From: Saccharomycopsis phalli
Taxonomy: Eukaryota; Ascomycota; Saccharomycetes; Ascoideales; Saccharomycopsidaceae
NCBI GenBank assembly: GCA_020342235.1
Contig: CP073218.1
Span: forward strand, 186,001 to 250,000
Length of the DNA stretch: 64,000 bases
Direction: 5' to 3'
Under the pieces are notes generated by a model that made no database searches, was not told the DNA's origin, and saw nothing but the letters and a program-made list of their open reading frames with translations. The translations under genes were made by a program, and so were the position numbers. This document shows, piece after piece, positions 54,688 through 64,000 of the stretch. Numbering within the stretch: position 1 is the first letter of the stretch; the number at the start of each line of letters is the position of its first letter.

Positions 54688-56859
54688 TTATAACGATGTA
54701 AAAAATAGTTCATATCCATGTACCCACACTTTGCCAAAATACTCATACAAAGATTGCAAAGACTCATTGAACTCAATAAACTTCCCGACACCTTCAGTCC
54801 TGGTGTCACCCACTTTAATTTTCTCCTGTACACAATATTTAAATCCAAGACATTCATGGGCCATTTTCCAACCTTGCATAAGAGGGTTGCCCTTCGAAGT
54901 TTCTGCCGGTGACGGTACCAACACTCCCTGTATGTGAATAGGATTTCTAAAATACTTCTTCAAGGCCTCTGTGTTGCCAGCGCCAAATTTATCAGAAAAT
55001 TTAGTCAAGTGAATATCTTCGTGTGTGGAGTCTTTTTTGCAAATTTGAAACCCTGAATTAATCCACAATAAAGTAGAATTATCATCACCCGAAATGTGGG
55101 CAGGCTGCACCGAACACACCTTCATTCTGTAGCTATTAGTGTCTTCATCGTACAATATTCCAGACTTGTCTTCTGCGATAGCCCCCGCTCCATGTAAATT
55201 GAACTGGTATCTTTCATCTCCTACCAACGACATTCCAAGCCAATACGTTTCCTTGTCTCCAAGGATAACAGACAGTATAGCCTCCCAAAAACTAATTTGT
55301 ATCCCAGCGAGTATACCGCCAAAATGCACACTTCTGCGAAGTCCCACCACTCCAGACTCCATCAAGTGCACCTTGTGATGAGCAAAAAAACGATTACCAA
55401 ATGTTTTGCTGGTTGCTGGATGAATGTCAAACATCATCTCGTCGGCGACCGTTGGCATAAGCTTTCGAAAGATTTTCACTCGTTCTTCCTCATTGTCGTA
55501 ATGACTCAATCTGTCCTTAAAAAATACCGTTTCTGTTTCCTTGTAAGCAGTGGTGTTGAAGAAATCATTAGGATTAACAAATGGAACCGTATCCGCATCA
55601 ATCAAGAGCATCTCATCAAACGAATTAAAGAAAGTGGCAAGGTACTTGCCACTATAACTACCAAACTTATCTTGGTATTCTTCAGCAATGCTTCTATGCA
55701 CATTCACAAACCACAACTCTTGCTTAGGGTATGTCGGTTCAATATCATGCACCGCAAGAAGTCTGGCATACTCTCGGTTTAACTTCACAAGCTCCTCATC
55801 GTTAGACAAGTCTTCCCTTGCTATTTTAACAATCGTGTCTTTGGTTTCTACCGACAAATCGTTGTTGTACACAATCTGAATCGGTAGCTTGTTATTTAAC
55901 ACACGAAGCATTTTCATCAACGCAACCACATAGTTCAAGTGCACTTCGCCCACTGATAATACAATACCTCTGCCATTCATCAGGTCTATAACTTCCTTCA
56001 AATAACATGAATTTCTACCTGTGATCATCTTTTTCTCAGCTATCACAGTTCCCTGTGCTTTGTTATAAGCTGCCATATCAGGGATATTATACTCCAATGT
56101 CCCATCCCATCTTTCAAAAACAGGGTTTCGTTTGGATATCCACTGAACTACCCGCTGCTCTAATTCAGAGCACATAGAATCGTGCTCTGAGGTAGTCGCC
56201 CTCTTGGATTTTTCTATCATTGGCTCATTAACCTTTGAGTCCGACGAATCAGCAAAGTAATCAGGAATATTATCAACGTTCCTCTCAAAGCCTAATAAAC
56301 TGCGAGACTTCTCATATTCTAGATAACACTTGTTGAATACTCTAACGTGCGTAATACCGTTGATCATAACATTATTCATTTCGTCAATGTTATTCTCGTA
56401 ATCCAGCTCAATCTGTTTCAGTTCTGTCTCGCTCAAATTCTCCCAATCAGCATCACCATTTTTCTTCTTCGTCTGCTTTAGTTTCTCCTTCATTCTGTTG
56501 ATATATGCCTCTTTATTTACAGAATTAACAGCCCAACTAGGGTCATTATGGTACAACTCTCTAAAGTACAATTTGCATCGCTCTTCAAAAGAATATTTAG
56601 CAGGGAAGTTCGGGCCAAATCTGTTGAGAAGAGCCTTATAATTCAGGGAAGGTGAGATATCCTTTATCGCGTTCAAGGTGACTGGGTTGAGATGGTTGAG
56701 AACCTGTCCACCAAACTCTGAGGTACGAGCACTGTAACTTCTATATGAAAAATACACAATTAGCTGTGCAAAAATAAGCACTATAATCACTCTTTGTACC
56801 ACTCTTCTTCCAAAAAACATCGGGTATTGTAAATGTAGAAACTTTTTGACTTTTATCAT
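54688..56859 (-). CDS. Golgi alpha-1,3-mannosyltransferase, MNN1 family (GT71)
   Basis: A 723-residue type II Golgi glycosyltransferase. A short cytosolic tail and one membrane segment near residues 21-40 (VVQRVIIVLIFAQLIVYFSY) precede a stem with a lysine-rich charged region. The catalytic domain has LLIDADTVPFVNP near residue 420, with the DxD metal site as DAD, and later GVVGLRRSVHFGG and WLGMSLVGDERYQFN. In yeasts the Mnn1 group adds terminal alpha-1,3-mannose to N- and O-glycans; CUG-clade species carry several paralogues, so I give no specific number. The ATG at 56859 is clear. A Reb1-type site lies 199 bp upstream. Confidence 0.87.
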   Translation of the reverse strand: MIKVKKFLHLQYPMFFGRRVVQRVIIVLIFAQLIVYFSYRSYSARTSEFGGQVLNHLNPVTLNAIKDISPSLNYKALLNRFGPNFPAKYSFEERCKLYFRELYHNDPSWAVNSVNKEAYINRMKEKLKQTKKKNGDADWENLSETELKQIELDYENNIDEMNNVMINGITHVRVFNKCYLEYEKSRSLLGFERNVDNIPDYFADSSDSKVNEPMIEKSKRATTSEHDSMCSELEQRVVQWISKRNPVFERWDGTLEYNIPDMAAYNKAQGTVIAEKKMITGRNSCYLKEVIDLMNGRGIVLSVGEVHLNYVVALMKMLRVLNNKLPIQIVYNNDLSVETKDTIVKIAREDLSNDEELVKLNREYARLLAVHDIEPTYPKQELWFVNVHRSIAEEYQDKFGSYSGKYLATFFNSFDEMLLIDADTVPFVNPNDFFNTTAYKETETVFFKDRLSHYDNEEERVKIFRKLMPTVADEMMFDIHPATSKTFGNRFFAHHKVHLMESGVVGLRRSVHFGGILAGIQISFWEAILSVILGDKETYWLGMSLVGDERYQFNLHGAGAIAEDKSGILYDEDTNSYRMKVCSVQPAHISGDDNSTLLWINSGFQICKKDSTHEDIHLTKFSDKFGAGNTEALKKYFRNPIHIQGVLVPSPAETSKGNPLMQGWKMAHECLGFKYCVQEKIKVGDTRTEGVGKFIEFNESLQSLYEYFGKVWVHGYELFFTSL

Positions 56860-57574
56860 AAAACTGAGTACTATAACGTGCTGTCCTGGGTTACTTTATG
56901 TATTTCTTATTCAGTCAAATCATCCATAAAGAGACCCACTCTTTTTAAATAAGACTATACTAAAGTAATAATACTTTTGAACAGTTCACTGGCTATGACC
57001 TTTGTTTGCTGCTTGTCTTAGATGTAATTTTTACCCAGAATTGTTAACTGATGAGTCGTTACCCGCCTAGATCTGATGAAGGAAAATTTGCACTCGGCTA
57101 AATAGACAGGCATTTGACCAATTGGTACATGTGAAGTACTAGAAGTATCTGCACACGAGTGTTATTAAGTACCCTTATTATTTAACTGACAGGGCATTAC
57201 TACTCTGTGAATTATAACTATAGTATCACCAGCATATGATAGTGGGGTAAACCATCCCTCTAAACTAGTACTATGCTCTCAAAGGGTGTTTGTTACGTAA
57301 GTTTCCATTTTAACGCGTGATTTATGTAATTGAGAATGTTATATTCAAATCCCGCTATTACCCTAAATCTAACTAGCTGCGACAGTTTCTTTAGAGCATA
57401 TATGGTAATTGTAATTACCCGACCGAAAAAATCGAACGATGTGTTCATGTGACCATTATTGACCAATGAGAGTGCATGAATAAACAACGAAAAATAAACC
57501 ATTTTGAAATTATAAATTTTCCTACATTGCGCATTCATCACTGAAAGAGTGAGATTTTCCAAAATAAATTGAAA
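56860..57574. promoter_or_regulatory. Divergent promoter between the mannosyltransferase and COX5
   Basis: Contains two Reb1-type sites, TTACCCG at 57059-57065 and 57415-57421. A HAP-type box ACCAATGA is at 57462-57469, 105 bp before the COX5 ATG. The palindrome ACCAATTGGT at 57117-57126 has CCAAT on both strands. An inverted repeat GGTAATT-GT-AATTACC is at 57404-57419, overlapping the second Reb1-type site. A 97-codon antisense frame here starts with TTG and is not supported. Confidence 0.55.
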
Positions 57575-58051
57575 ATGATCGGTCAACCTATTAGAAAGCT
57601 AACTGCTAATGGCTTGAGAGCCACCCTTAGCTTAAATGCTAAGAGAGCCGCCTCTACTCATGCGTTGTCTAACGCGGCAATTGCTGACTTGAATCTCAGA
57701 TGGGAGAAATTGCCAAAGGAAGACCAACAGGAAATTGCCACTCAATTAGCCGAGAGACAAAAGCTTAGCTGGTCTGAATTGACTCCAGCTGAGAAGAAGG
57801 CCTCTTGGTATATATCATATGGATCCTGGGGACCAAGAAGACCTGTGCACAGAAAAGGTGACAGTGGAAAGATCTTCGGGGGAGTGGTAGCCGGGTTGGG
57901 AATCTCCTTGGCTGTGTTCTTGGGATTCAGATCTCTTTCTCCACCTGCTCCAAAGACCATGAACAGAGAATGGCAAGAGCAATCCGACGAGTACCTTGCT
58001 TCTAAGAATGCTAACCCATGGGGTAGCTACTCTCAAATTCAATCTAAATAA
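57575..58051 (+). CDS. COX5: Cytochrome c oxidase subunit 5 (mammalian subunit IV type)
   Basis: A 158-residue inner-membrane subunit of complex IV. The presequence is MIGQPIRKLTANGLRATLSL with arginines and serines. The mature part has DLNLRWEKLPKEDQQEI, LSWSELTPAEKKASWYISYGSWGPRRP and one membrane span (VVAGLGISLAVFLGF), ending KNANPWGSYSQIQ. All are typical of Cox5a/5b. The frame opens at TTG 57569; the ATG is 57575. The HAP-type CCAAT box upstream suits a respiratory gene. Confidence 0.95.
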   Translation: MIGQPIRKLTANGLRATLSLNAKRAASTHALSNAAIADLNLRWEKLPKEDQQEIATQLAERQKLSWSELTPAEKKASWYISYGSWGPRRPVHRKGDSGKIFGGVVAGLGISLAVFLGFRSLSPPAPKTMNREWQEQSDEYLASKNANPWGSYSQIQSK

Positions 58052-58224
58052 GAAATTTAGAAGGAGGGCTGTGATATTATAGGATTGTTTTTTGGCATGT
58101 GTGAGCATTAGACGGAAGGTGATGTTAATATATTTAATGTAGCATTGGAGTCTTACAGAAGAAATATATGACTAACAAGTTATCATGAAATATTTATCTA
58201 TATGAGAATGGTAGAGATTGTAGT

Positions 58225-59043
58225 TTAGTTTGTCTTTTGTTTCTTATTTGTCATTTTAGTGGCAATGGCGATCATTTTCTGTAGCCAAAAGACGTTCAAC
58301 GTGTCCAACATAAGGTTAAAACCCACGACTAAGATGGCAACCGCTCTGAGTGCGCTAGTCAATATTTGCCAGTGCTCAAGCAAAAGATTTAAAAGAAGGT
58401 AGAGGGCGTAGAAGCCCCATACTATGCGTACCAAAAAGAATACCACAATCAACAAAATTCCGTTGATGATCATGTACTTTTGGGGCACGGTACCTGGCGG
58501 CAACTTGTTTATGAACCAATTGATGTTCACAAAAGGAGTACTGAGTTCAAAGATCAAGAATCTAGGTATCCAATACTGAAAGAGAGGAATCATGGTGATG
58601 CTAAAAACCGTGAGTGCAGTGATGGCATGCATCAAGAACGACACGCCAAATAGATCAAAGTAAATCAAGCAGATGAGAAGATCCCAGATAAAGTAGCCGA
58701 TTGTTACGGCAGCCACCAGACCGTGGTTGAAGTCCGACCCAAACAACATAAGGTAGGAAGTCTTTCCGAGCGAGTGGTCGAGAAATAATGGAATACATAA
58801 TGCAATTGATAGCAAACACTGAACAGAAGACACAATGTGGATATCAAAGTTTATGCGACCCTTTTTGTTCAATTTTAAGTAGTTCTGGCCAAACAACTTG
58901 GAGCACACAGCAGGGCATATGAGCATCAAGGCCGAATAGAACAAGAACGACGCAGCAATCTCATGGTAGTGAAGTACAAATAGATTACTGGCCTCAAGGT
59001 AATCTGGCCGGAGTAACCGCGAGTATAACTCGTAAGAAAACAT
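58225..59043 (-). CDS. TLC-domain multispanning membrane protein
   Basis: A 272-residue protein with about six or seven membrane spans, of the TLC (TRAM-LAG1-CLN8) domain type, like S. cerevisiae YPR114W/YJR116W and animal TMEM56/TLCD. Conserved-looking points are a polar HIVSSVQCLLSIAL, GYFIWDLLICLIYFDLFG and LMHAITALTVF, with histidines and aspartates in the membrane region. Ceramide-synthase-specific motifs are not evident. It ends with a lysine-rich tail (TNKKQKTN), possibly an ER retention signal. Function unknown, probably in membrane lipid handling. Confidence 0.8.
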   Translation of the reverse strand: MFSYELYSRLLRPDYLEASNLFVLHYHEIAASFLFYSALMLICPAVCSKLFGQNYLKLNKKGRINFDIHIVSSVQCLLSIALCIPLFLDHSLGKTSYLMLFGSDFNHGLVAAVTIGYFIWDLLICLIYFDLFGVSFLMHAITALTVFSITMIPLFQYWIPRFLIFELSTPFVNINWFINKLPPGTVPQKYMIINGILLIVVFFLVRIVWGFYALYLLLNLLLEHWQILTSALRAVAILVVGFNLMLDTLNVFWLQKMIAIATKMTNKKQKTN

Positions 59044-59153
59044 GGGGATGAAAATAGGAAATGACCTAAATTGTTGGGCATGATTGAGATGGATCCAATC
59101 AGTTGGTATATACGGCCGGGGTTAACGCATTATCTACATGTACATTGATTGCA

Positions 59154-60689
59154 CTATAAAGTCTCCTCGTATGTAATTTCCTGGTTCTTCAACTTGAAAA
59201 ATAAGTCCTCCAATGTTCCCATAGCATTAGTCACCTCGTCTATGTAGGCATATGAATCCCGGAGCGGGTTTGGTCTTCCCTTTGGAGCAATCTCAAGAAG
59301 TTTGTCAATGTAATCGTTCTTGATTTTAAGATAGGGCGAATAATGGAATGCAATAGAGTTTCCTCTCGCCTCCACTTGCTCCTCTTCCCACTTGATCTGG
59401 TCTTTTTTACTTGGTAATTTCACCGCATTACTCCAAACCCCGGCAACTGCAGCTGCTTCTGCCTCTATTGCCGGCCATTTGAGAGTCGTCACTTTGATTC
59501 CAATAAAGGCCAATGTCGGGTCTTCAATGGAAAAAATTTCCTGATAAAGCCCCGTGATTCTAGACCCTGAGTGGTGGGTGGTGTCACTATAGTCATAGTA
59601 TGTGCCTGTAGGCAAAAAGTTGTAGTGCCAGTGATAGCCGGTGGCAAGAATTATTTTATCAATTCCCTGGACCTTTGACCCATCCGTGAATTCAATTTCG
59701 TCTGTATCGGCATGGAAAGCCGCGATATTAGGCTTGTTGATGATCCCCTCAGACTCTGCTGCAGTCTGAAGCCACGGAAAGACCTGTTCCCTCTTTCTGC
59801 GAGAGATGTATGTCTTGTTTGCGATTGGATATATATACTGGAGGATATCAATGGAGCTCAAACTTCCTCCGACAAACAAGACATTCTTCCCGTGGTATGG
59901 CTCGGGGCTTCTCCACGCCTTGTTGTGGATCACTCTGTCTGGGAACTTGGCAGTGTACTGCGCTAGTCCAGGAAAGTATGGTAAAAAGGGAACAGAGTAG
60001 TGGCCAGATGCCACGATCAACGCATCAAAGGCCTCTTCGTACCACTCGTCCTTGTTTGTGTGTGGATTATGTTTTCTTGCGGTCACAACCCATTGACCCT
60101 CCTTGTTCTTGCCCACTGCCTCGACTTCTGTAGAAAATCTCACCAACTTGGTCAAGTTATTTTCCTCAGAGAAGCGAGTGAGATTCTCGCCAATCTCCTT
60201 GTACGAGATAAACGGATATGTTAATGACTGTTTGTCTTTCTCACTTTCCTTGAACGGAATCGACGAGAAGCGCAAAAATCGCTTTGGCACATTGGAGAAT
60301 AGGCCATCGTACACGGCACTCTTACTCCACTGCAATGCACCTTGATCCAGGTCCACCTCTAGCGGCTTATCTATAGTAGCCTGGTTCAATTTTGGAATGG
60401 CCTTCTTTGAGTGGATGACATCGGCATCATTATACTTCTCTGTATTTAGAATCTCCTGGGGTGGAAGACCAATGTCCGGGTCGTCTACCTTACTGTTCCA
60501 AATCCCACCTACCTTGTCTTGTTGCTCGAAAATCACCACATTTGCAAAAGCTGGTTGATCAGGAAGGCTTTGCAGTGCCACAGTGCTAGTTCCTTGCTTA
60601 CAAGTGTGAAGGAGCTCAAAGGCTGCGGCCAAACCTGAGGCCCCTGCACCAACAATAGCGACTCTTTTAATGTCAAAGTCAAAAGTCAT
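59154..60689 (-). CDS. FMO1: Flavin-containing monooxygenase
   Basis: A 511-residue FMO. The FAD dinucleotide loop VGAGASGLAAAFE is at residues 13-25 and the acidic strand end VVIFEQQDKVGGIW near 51. SYKEIGENL marks the FMO helix. The family identification region is present in the form FPGLAQYTAKFPDRVIH (residues near 243-259). The NADPH loop is VLFVGGSLSSIDI, followed by LATGYHWHYNFLP. In yeast Fmo1 oxidises thiols in the ER to help set redox potential for protein folding. It is longer than S. cerevisiae Fmo1 (432), mainly through loops. The divergent promoter is shared with HOS4. Confidence 0.88.
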   Translation of the reverse strand: MTFDFDIKRVAIVGAGASGLAAAFELLHTCKQGTSTVALQSLPDQPAFANVVIFEQQDKVGGIWNSKVDDPDIGLPPQEILNTEKYNDADVIHSKKAIPKLNQATIDKPLEVDLDQGALQWSKSAVYDGLFSNVPKRFLRFSSIPFKESEKDKQSLTYPFISYKEIGENLTRFSEENNLTKLVRFSTEVEAVGKNKEGQWVVTARKHNPHTNKDEWYEEAFDALIVASGHYSVPFLPYFPGLAQYTAKFPDRVIHNKAWRSPEPYHGKNVLFVGGSLSSIDILQYIYPIANKTYISRRKREQVFPWLQTAAESEGIINKPNIAAFHADTDEIEFTDGSKVQGIDKIILATGYHWHYNFLPTGTYYDYSDTTHHSGSRITGLYQEIFSIEDPTLAFIGIKVTTLKWPAIEAEAAAVAGVWSNAVKLPSKKDQIKWEEEQVEARGNSIAFHYSPYLKIKNDYIDKLLEIAPKGRPNPLRDSYAYIDEVTNAMGTLEDLFFKLKNQEITYEETL

Positions 60690-60886
60690 TGGAAATATTT
60701 ACTGATTCCCGATGCAAGGGTTACTTATATATCATTATGATCATCGCCCACTATGAAATTGTGGAATTACGCAATAGAGAGTGCACCAGGTAATATGCAC
60801 GTCATTTCGGGACCGGGAATTCCCTCGCGCGGAGGTTTTTTGCCTCACTCAAAGCTCATGTGTACAGCGCCGCCTATCAATAAGGG

Positions 60887-60893
60887 TTACCCG
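60887..60893 (+). promoter_or_regulatory. Reb1-type site in the HOS4/FMO1 promoter
   Basis: TTACCCG inside GTTACCCGGGTT, 56 bp before the HOS4 start codon. A 10-bp palindrome GGGAATTCCC is also present at 60815-60824. Confidence 0.45.
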
Positions 60894-60949
60894 GGTTGAA
60901 AGTTCTGGCAGAACGACATAATGTGAAGGTACGGGATATAATTATTACA

Positions 60950-63900
60950 ATGGGCGGTGGATATAATCGATCAAAGGATCATTATAGGCCATATTCGTCA
61001 CACACCAACAAAAATAGGAACGATGTTACTAATCATAGTAGCAATAGCGACAATGCCAAGCCCAATGGATATGATAAGAAACCAGGAGGCTACTCTTCGC
61101 TGAGTCACTACCAGCCAAAGAAATCGTCCATGTTTTCAAGTTCTTTGAGTAGCAGATTTGGCGGTAGTATCTCAAATTTAAGTAATGATAGGGCAATGTT
61201 TTCTAGCAACAAAAGATACATGCCAGGCCAATATCCAAATAAAACCAAGGGTTCTGTCTACATCCATGATTCCAGCAAATGGCACAAAGAAGAAAACCAA
61301 TCTAAAGAAAGTCGTGGCTCTAATCTCAGTGGAACAGACAAAGAAAGGATGGCGCATCGACAAAGCAATAAAGACGTAAAAAAGACTGAGCCAGGCCCTA
61401 GACTGGACTCAAAAGATCGAACTTATGAAAATCCGCCAAGCCTGGGACAGCATAAAGAGGAGCCTATACTAAAACCGCCTCAAAAAAATGAGTCTGAAGA
61501 GCCCCCTGGTAGAGACAAGACTAGACTTGGCGAACATAAGCCGGAAATTTCCACATCCACAAAGACTGATTTGCTGGTGGAGAAAATTGAGGTGGAAAAG
61601 CGTCAATATACTGAGTCTAAGCGAGAAGACAAACGGGTACTAAAAGGAAAGACGCAGGATCAGAGTGATCTTGCTCATTCTCTTAAAAGAAGTGTCCCTA
61701 GTACTGAAAAGAATAGCTCTGAAAAACCAGTTAAGAAACCAAAAATTACGGAAGGCAGCACGCGTATAAAACATGCCAATAGGGCAAATAGTAGCCCGGA
61801 GCTATTTTCACATGAGAATAGACCAATAAAGCATGGTGAAAAGCGGCACGAAAGCGTTCTGGGGTTAAGTACTGAAAGTAAAAGAGTCAAGAAGGAGTCT
61901 AGCAAGAAGTGTGAGACAAAAGAATCATCTAGAAAACATGGTTTGTTTCATGATAATAAATCCAAAATGGCATCTTCCATGAAGAAAAGTGATTTGTTTA
62001 AGGGAAAGAAAAGTGCGCTATTTGCAAAGAAACCGGATACATTCAGACCCAAGCCATTGAGCAGTAGCTTATTCAAGGTAAATGATCAAGAAAGACTCAG
62101 GCACAAGGATAAAATAGACAAGTCCACTGAGTCTGTGCTGTCTGAAACACAGGAAGTGAAAAAGACGCATGCAACTGAAAATGTTCAAGAAGTTTCTCAG
62201 AGCGATATTAATAGCCGGCAAACGCATGAGAGTCTAAAGTCAGAAATACAGGATACAGGACTGAAAGCTAAGCAGATTCCGGTAGAAATAAGCAAAAAAA
62301 AGGATAAGAGCAAGAAGGTCGAAAAGCTGGATACAATAATTAAAGAAGATTCAGGTGAGAAAGTCAAGCAAGGGTCGAGTGAAATAATCATGAGCGAGAA
62401 GACTAAAAAGAAGACAAGTGAAATTGATAGAAAGGACTCAATTGAGAAGGTAAAATTGAAGACGGATGAAAAGTATATGAACGAGAAAATTAAAGCTATA
62501 GATGAAATGAGCATAGATTCAAGAGAAATAACTAAGAAGAAGTCTGAGGAAAATCAAAAGTGGGATTCTGACGAGAAGATTAAAGAGATTGATGAAGATT
62601 ATACAAATCATAAGGACATACATGTGACAGAAGATATTATTAAGCCTGACAATGATGAAAATACCAAAATCAAACAGGAGACAGATGCAGTGATTGAAAA
62701 TGGCCCAGAGAAAAAAAATAAACAAAGTACAGATGAGAGTACTAGCTCAGCTGAGAAAATCGAGCAGACATCCTTGAAGACAGATGATAATAGTGATGTA
62801 CTTGAAGTTCTGTCACCAATTTCTCAAGATACGCCACCCAAGCCAGTATCTGTAAGTGAGGCACCAACAAGTACTTTATCAACTGTGAGTGAGAGTCATC
62901 GACCAGATACGTCGAATGATCATTTGTCGGCTGTAAAGCCTGTTACTGAAAAATCGAACCAGTCAGTGGCGGATCGCTTGAAGTCATCACCACTAAGTGA
63001 CATCAATATTTCGCGTGACCAGTATATTGACGATGAAGACGAGCCAATATTCGCCGGTAGGAAACGTACCTGTACCCCTGAGATTAGACACCATGATCAG
63101 AATAGTAAGAAGATTTTGGATCTGGATGATGTCGAATATGATGAAGCTAACCCACACTCTGACAGTAATGCAGACTCAGAGGCTGAGACTGTCATTGTAG
63201 ATTATCCTCCAAGGTCCCGTAGAGGAAGGGGTCGACTTGTGAGGAAATCTGAGTATGACAATTCTAGTGCCAGCAGTTCTAGATCAAGGGAACGCAAGAA
63301 GGGGGGTGCTGTGGTAAAGCGACCAAAGGTAATCCGAGACCCAAGTGGTCGGCTGAAACTTCAAATAGCATGCGATAAGGGAAAGTATGATATTGTCAAG
63401 CAATTGATAGAGGAAGGTGCCGACGTGAATGATACTGATTATGCTGGCAATTCGCCATTACACGAGGCCGCATTGAATGGTCGTTTTAAGGTCGCACAAT
63501 TGTTGATTGAAAATGGAGCTGATGTCAATATGCAGTCTGGACCAGAGGACTTGGATACGCCATTAATTGATGCCGCGGCAAACGGTCATTTAAATCTTGT
63601 GAGATTATTAATTGACAACGGCGCAAACCCAAATATTTCCAATGCTGTGAATGAAAATGTATTTGAGATATTAAAGGAGGATGATTCTAATGACGGAAAG
63701 GCGCTTCTAAAGGATCTTTTGAGGCGAAAATCTGACTTCGATGCCCAAAAGCCTCAGAGTGACAATATAGAAGAACGGGAAGCCAGTTACTCAGGCTCAG
63801 AGAATGAGGTGGAAGCAAAAAGGAAGGCTGACCAAAGATACAACCAAAATAGAAATGATTTGTTCTGGCTTGATTTGACTTCCCGATCCGGTCGAAATGA

Positions 63901-64000
63901 GATTTACAAGCGCGTTAGTGAAGGTGATTTTGCATTTGTAGCGAGTTATCTTTCAGGAGGAGGAAGGCCAGACACAGAAACATTAGTATCTGCGTCAGGA
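60950..64000 (+). CDS. HOS4: Set3-complex ankyrin-repeat subunit Hos4-like (cut by window edge)
   Basis: Open from the ATG at 60950 to the right edge: 1017 codons without a stop, so the C-terminus lies outside. Residues 1-780 are disordered, lysine-, serine- and glutamate-rich, with short motifs (FSSNKRYMPGQYP). Ankyrin repeats start near residue 796: GRxKLQIACDKGKYDIVKQL, then EEGADVNDTDYAGNSPLHEAAL, ENGADVNMQSG and TPLIDAAANGHLNLVRLL. This block closely follows yeast Hos4, a subunit of the Set3 histone deacetylase complex that tunes transcription kinetics and, in S. cerevisiae, meiotic genes. CTG codons are frequent in the disordered part; one (63353-63355) lies just at the ankyrin start, where other yeasts have a polar residue. 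Confidence 0.85.
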   Translation, partial: MGGGYNRSKDHYRPYSSHTNKNRNDVTNHSSNSDNAKPNGYDKKPGGYSSLSHYQPKKSSMFSSSLSSRFGGSISNLSNDRAMFSSNKRYMPGQYPNKTKGSVYIHDSSKWHKEENQSKESRGSNLSGTDKERMAHRQSNKDVKKTEPGPRLDSKDRTYENPPSLGQHKEEPILKPPQKNESEEPPGRDKTRLGEHKPEISTSTKTDLLVEKIEVEKRQYTESKREDKRVLKGKTQDQSDLAHSLKRSVPSTEKNSSEKPVKKPKITEGSTRIKHANRANSSPELFSHENRPIKHGEKRHESVLGLSTESKRVKKESSKKCETKESSRKHGLFHDNKSKMASSMKKSDLFKGKKSALFAKKPDTFRPKPLSSSLFKVNDQERLRHKDKIDKSTESVLSETQEVKKTHATENVQEVSQSDINSRQTHESLKSEIQDTGLKAKQIPVEISKKKDKSKKVEKLDTIIKEDSGEKVKQGSSEIIMSEKTKKKTSEIDRKDSIEKVKLKTDEKYMNEKIKAIDEMSIDSREITKKKSEENQKWDSDEKIKEIDEDYTNHKDIHVTEDIIKPDNDENTKIKQETDAVIENGPEKKNKQSTDESTSSAEKIEQTSLKTDDNSDVLEVLSPISQDTPPKPVSVSEAPTSTLSTVSESHRPDTSNDHLSAVKPVTEKSNQSVADRLKSSPLSDINISRDQYIDDEDEPIFAGRKRTCTPEIRHHDQNSKKILDLDDVEYDEANPHSDSNADSEAETVIVDYPPRSRRGRGRLVRKSEYDNSSASSSRSRERKKGGAVVKRPKVIRDPSGRLKLQIACDKGKYDIVKQLIEEGADVNDTDYAGNSPLHEAALNGRFKVAQLLIENGADVNMQSGPEDLDTPLIDAAANGHLNLVRLLIDNGANPNISNAVNENVFEILKEDDSNDGKALLKDLLRRKSDFDAQKPQSDNIEEREASYSGSENEVEAKRKADQRYNQNRNDLFWLDLTSRSGRNEIYKRVSEGDFAFVASYLSGGGRPDTETLVSASG

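Noticed and set aside
57293-57586. 97-codon minus-strand frame overlapping the COX5 start
   Set aside because: It starts with TTG, runs over the COX5 promoter elements and has no recognisable features.

Overview
This is a compact nuclear chromosome segment from a budding yeast. Nearly all genes are single-exon and 30 protein genes fit in 64 kb. It most likely comes from the CUG-Ser clade (Debaryomycetaceae/Metschnikowiaceae and relatives). In two strongly conserved positions, one in MSH6 (21028-21030) and one in DLD1 (52648-52650), an in-frame CTG falls where the protein family has serine, and the conserved leucines I checked use other codons. CTG is fairly common here, unlike in Candida albicans. 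All CTG-encoded residues should therefore be read as serine. The content is ordinary housekeeping sequence with no large mobile element, no CRISPR and no prokaryotic signature.

Layout. 1-5 kb: CHO2 (cut by the left edge), the N-terminal methyltransferase TAE1 and a mitochondrial pyruvate dehydrogenase kinase, all on the minus strand. 5-10 kb: CDC25, then TYW3. 10-19 kb: a predicted myristoylated protein, a coiled-coil protein, chitin deacetylase CDA2, a CRZ2-like zinc-finger factor, the LAMMER kinase KNS1 and an unrecognised phosphoprotein-like gene. 19-27 kb: the divergent repair pair RAD10/MSH6, a tRNA-Ser(AGA), ARX1 and BUR6. 28-39 kb: an FGGY sugar kinase, DCP2, an LCHN/Anr2-type DENN protein, NIC96, an EAF-like gene with a 42-nt in-frame intron, and a Rab5 GTPase (YPT52). 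39-51 kb: a large unrecognised protein, SEC12 with a very long lumenal tail ending in KDEL, ARP4, the RBR ligase HEL1 and an unrecognised secretory protein. 52-64 kb: DLD1, NOP15, an MNN1-family mannosyltransferase, COX5, a TLC-domain protein, FMO1 and HOS4 (cut by the right edge).

Functions that go together: RAD10 and MSH6 share one 175-bp promoter with G1/S-type boxes. ARX1 and NOP15 both carry ribosome-biogenesis (PAC/RRPE) elements. COX5 has a HAP-type CCAAT box. CHO2 has an inositol/choline element. Seven intergenic sites match the Reb1 motif CGGGTAA, four of them 47-57 nt from a start codon. Many convergent pairs are separated by only 4-32 bp.

Several of the longest open frames begin with TTG or GTG. 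For those I chose the first sensible in-frame ATG, so the starts given here are shorter than the longest open frames. I did not find a clearly new multi-gene system. The most interesting items are the DCP2 tail with ten leucine-rich motifs, the enlarged KNS1 kinase domain, the in-frame mini-intron, the regulatory motif patterns and several unrecognised genes.
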